Positions 62,130-64,000 of a stretch of 64,000 nucleotides of DNA are shown here, in pieces. Each line of letters starts with the position of its first letter. Position 1 is the stretch's first letter. The DNA comes from Undaria pinnatifida. Taxonomy: Eukaryota; Sar; Phaeophyceae; Laminariales; Alariaceae. The position numbers and the translations under genes are program-made. Where the stretch lies: the NCBI GenBank assembly GCA_012845835.1, contig JABAKD010000007.1, positions 14,409,342 through 14,473,341 on the forward strand. The letters are read 5' to 3'. Under the pieces are notes generated by a model. It made no database searches, was not told the DNA's origin, and saw nothing but the letters and a program-made list of their open reading frames with translations.

Positions 62130-62760
62130 GAGCGTGATCCCAGCGGTACAAGATGGAAATATATGATCGCCCGGGTGTGCGCTTACGGTTGATGGTACGG
62201 TTGCTGAGAGCTGAGGGGGTCGAGACCTTTATTTACGGTTGCATGACGTGGATCCCGAAGAAGCCTGACTACGACAGGCTACGACGGGTTCACCACTCCA
62301 TGCTCCTCTGTCACCTTGGATGGCGGCAACGGAAGCGCGACGACTACACCCTATCGTACGCCGACGCGCTTGCCAAGACAGCTTCCAGGAGCATAGAGGC
62401 GATAGTGCGCAGACGAAGGATAATGTTTGAGGGATTCGTAGCACGCATGGGGGAGGAGAGTCTGCCACAGAGGGTGATGTTTGGGGATCATGTTGGGGGT
62501 AAGGGCTACTGAGGGGAGCAAGAGAAATACTGGATGGATCATCTGAAGGAGGATATGTCGGTCTTTAGAATGAAATCTGAAAATTGGCGAAAGGCTCCTC
62601 TGAAGGCTGGCAGATGGTTTCGACGGGTAGAGGAGGGAGCCGAGTTGTTCATGCGGAATTGGCATGAAACTGAGAGATGCGAAGCTTTAGAGCGCCGCGC
62701 AAAGGCTGCGGCGGCGTCATCCGCCGTCGGCATCTCTAAGTCTAAGCGGCCGGGGGAGGG
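62130..62760 (+). pseudogene. Non-LTR retroelement 3' end
   Basis: One frame from 62153 encodes VETFIYGCMTWIPKKPDYDR, LRRVHHSMLLCHLGWRQRKR, RRRRIMFEGFVARMGEESLP and VMFGDHVGGKGY. A TGA at 62510-62512 is followed, still in frame, by EKYWMDHLKEDMSVF, LKAGRWFRRVEEGAELFMRN and WHETERCEALERRAKAA. The R-R-x-x-F-x-G-F-V-A-R-M block is the usual C-terminal segment of non-LTR retroelement polyproteins. The RT domain itself is absent, so this is a 5'-truncated copy with one stop. It is a relative of the minus-strand fragment at 24820-25500. Confidence 0.68.
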
Positions 62761-62764
62761 GCAA

Positions 62765-62822
62765 GGGGGGGGGGGGGGGGGGGGAGCGGGCAAGGGAGAG
62801 AGGGGGGGGGGGGTGGGGGAGC
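62765..62822. repeat. Poly-G tract
   Basis: Runs of about 16 and 10 G directly after the retroelement coding end. Length is likely to be unreliable. Confidence 0.85.
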
Positions 62823-62859
62823 GTCATGCCCAAACGACTGAAGTCTGATTTTGGCCATC

Positions 62860-63699
62860 ATCGTCTAGAACGTTGTGGGCCCTCCGATGGCTGTCACAAG
62901 GTAGCGTAAGACCGCCCTGACCTCTTCTTCATGTTGCGTTCTCTTCCCAGTGCCATCGATGATGCACTCGATGCCCTCTATGAGCCCAACGCCGTCTTGA
63001 GCCAGTTCATAGGGTCTGCTAGTAAGTGTGACATTTTTGTTCTTCTCTTTTCCTTTTATTGCTTGCTATTGTTGTCTTTTTCTTTCTTGCTTTTCTTGTC
63101 TTCTCTTTTCTTTCCTATCCATTTTCTTATATATTTTTTTGTTTCGCTTTCTTCACTTTTCTTGCCTTTCCTTTACTTTCCTTTAATATATTTTTTTTCC
63201 CTTGTTTCTTTTCTAAAATTTACTTTGGTCTGTCGTGCGTTTGCGTAGTGACAGATATTACGTGTAATATATACGTGGTAGTCTTTTTTGGGGAGCAAGC
63301 GGTATAATTGGTTTTTTCAGGCGCAAGTAATGAATGAGACGTATGCACCGACATGGACCTAGACTTACTCCCGATTTTTCTTTTATACGAAGTATGTTTC
63401 TGGTGGAGGCATGAATTGCGTCAGCTCTGACATATGCGTGTATCACATTGGGTTGTTTGTGTTCTTCCCTATGTATTCCTCAGCTCCAGAGTGACTGGAC
63501 CTTGTCCTGTAACAACAGACTTGATTATGCGAGTTACCGTGAGAACAAAAAAAAAAAAGAAAAAATGGGTAAATGGTTTTATCTTTATTCAAGTTAGATA
63601 AACTTTTTGTTTTGTGATCTCAATTCCACCCGTACTTCAACCGAAGGGTCGTTTAGCAAAGACGCCCATATGAAATAATGGTTCATTTATATAAATTAT
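62860..63699. other. No gene; pyrimidine-rich tract
   Basis: 63030-63225 is an almost pure T/C stretch built on TTTTC and TTTCC. The Phe/Leu/Ser-rich frames across it are artefacts. Confidence 0.6.
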
Positions 63700-63915
63700 T
63701 TACCTATACGGGTTTTACAGTTTCCGTGCACAGACTGACTAACATAACCCTGTCGACCCAGGTACAAGCGACACAGTAGCTCCAAGGGGAGTCGCCGACC
63801 TATGTCCTTGATAACGACACACACCCAGTAATACGCGCGATCGGAGTATCACACACAGCTTGCAGAGATGAGTTTAGACAAAATCTTCGATCTCAAAGCT
63901 AAAGTGTATTGTTAT
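63700..63915 (-). repeat. R1 repeat, partial copy, reverse
   Basis: GGGTTTTACAGTTTCCGTGC, ACTAACATAACCCTGTCGAC, ATACGCGCGATCGGAGTATC and the end TCAAAGCTAAAGTGTATTG. Confidence 0.82.
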
Positions 63916-64000
63916 TCTCCTTATATATCTATACAGCAGTGAGGATACCTCGCTTACTTTTCATGTGCGATGCTGTGGTGTGCAAGGACGAACGTTATAT

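Overview
The window is eukaryotic nuclear DNA. Its coding sequence is split into short exons with GT-AG (once GC-AG) borders, its introns run from about 80 to about 2100 bases, and it is full of microsatellites and decayed eukaryotic transposons (DIRS-like tyrosine-recombinase elements, non-LTR retroelement 3' ends, a Copia gag, small inverted-repeat elements). There are no operons, ribosome binding sites, rRNA genes or CRISPR arrays. The intron and exon sizes, moderate GC and retroelement mix would fit a photosynthetic stramenopile such as a brown alga. That is inference from general character, not proof.

The first 15.5 kb on the + strand is the real gene territory. A first exon chain (374-7470, 5' end outside the window) encodes a filamin-type Ig repeat followed by an NXPE/PC-esterase-like domain. 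Its exons join in one frame and nearly all introns are phase 0. Two further exon chains follow (about 8030-10587 and 12902-15487). They encode cysteine-containing or globular protein that I do not recognise, and they may be continuations of the same gene or separate genes. The introns hold small inverted-repeat elements and minisatellites.

From 15.5 to 64 kb the sequence is dominated by repeats. Main pieces: a non-LTR retroelement 3' end at 16.9-17.8 kb; a dispersed family called R1 here (full copies near 34.4-35.2, 47.7-48.5 and 49.7-50.6 kb); a possible minus-strand SDR-like exon at 21.7 kb; a tyrosine-recombinase pseudogene at 29.6-31.2 kb; a minisatellite of about 150 bp at 32.1-32.8 kb; a 5.6 kb DIRS-like element on the minus strand (38.2-43.8 kb) with gag, RT/RNase H and tyrosine recombinase and a tandemly duplicated RT core; a Copia gag pseudogene (55.9-56.9 kb); a large foldback structure of tRNA-like units hinged on GTCACGTGAC (57.2-58.1 kb); a zinc-binding-type ORF flanked by CCGGCACTATTG repeats (60.6-61.9 kb); and a second non-LTR retroelement 3' end (62.1-62.8 kb). 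One isolated exon with good splice sites lies at 53,786-54,031.

The genes do not form a visible pathway. The most informative structures are the multi-exon filamin/PC-esterase gene, the DIRS-like element, and the tRNA-like foldback family. All splice sites and homologies were read by eye; no search was run.
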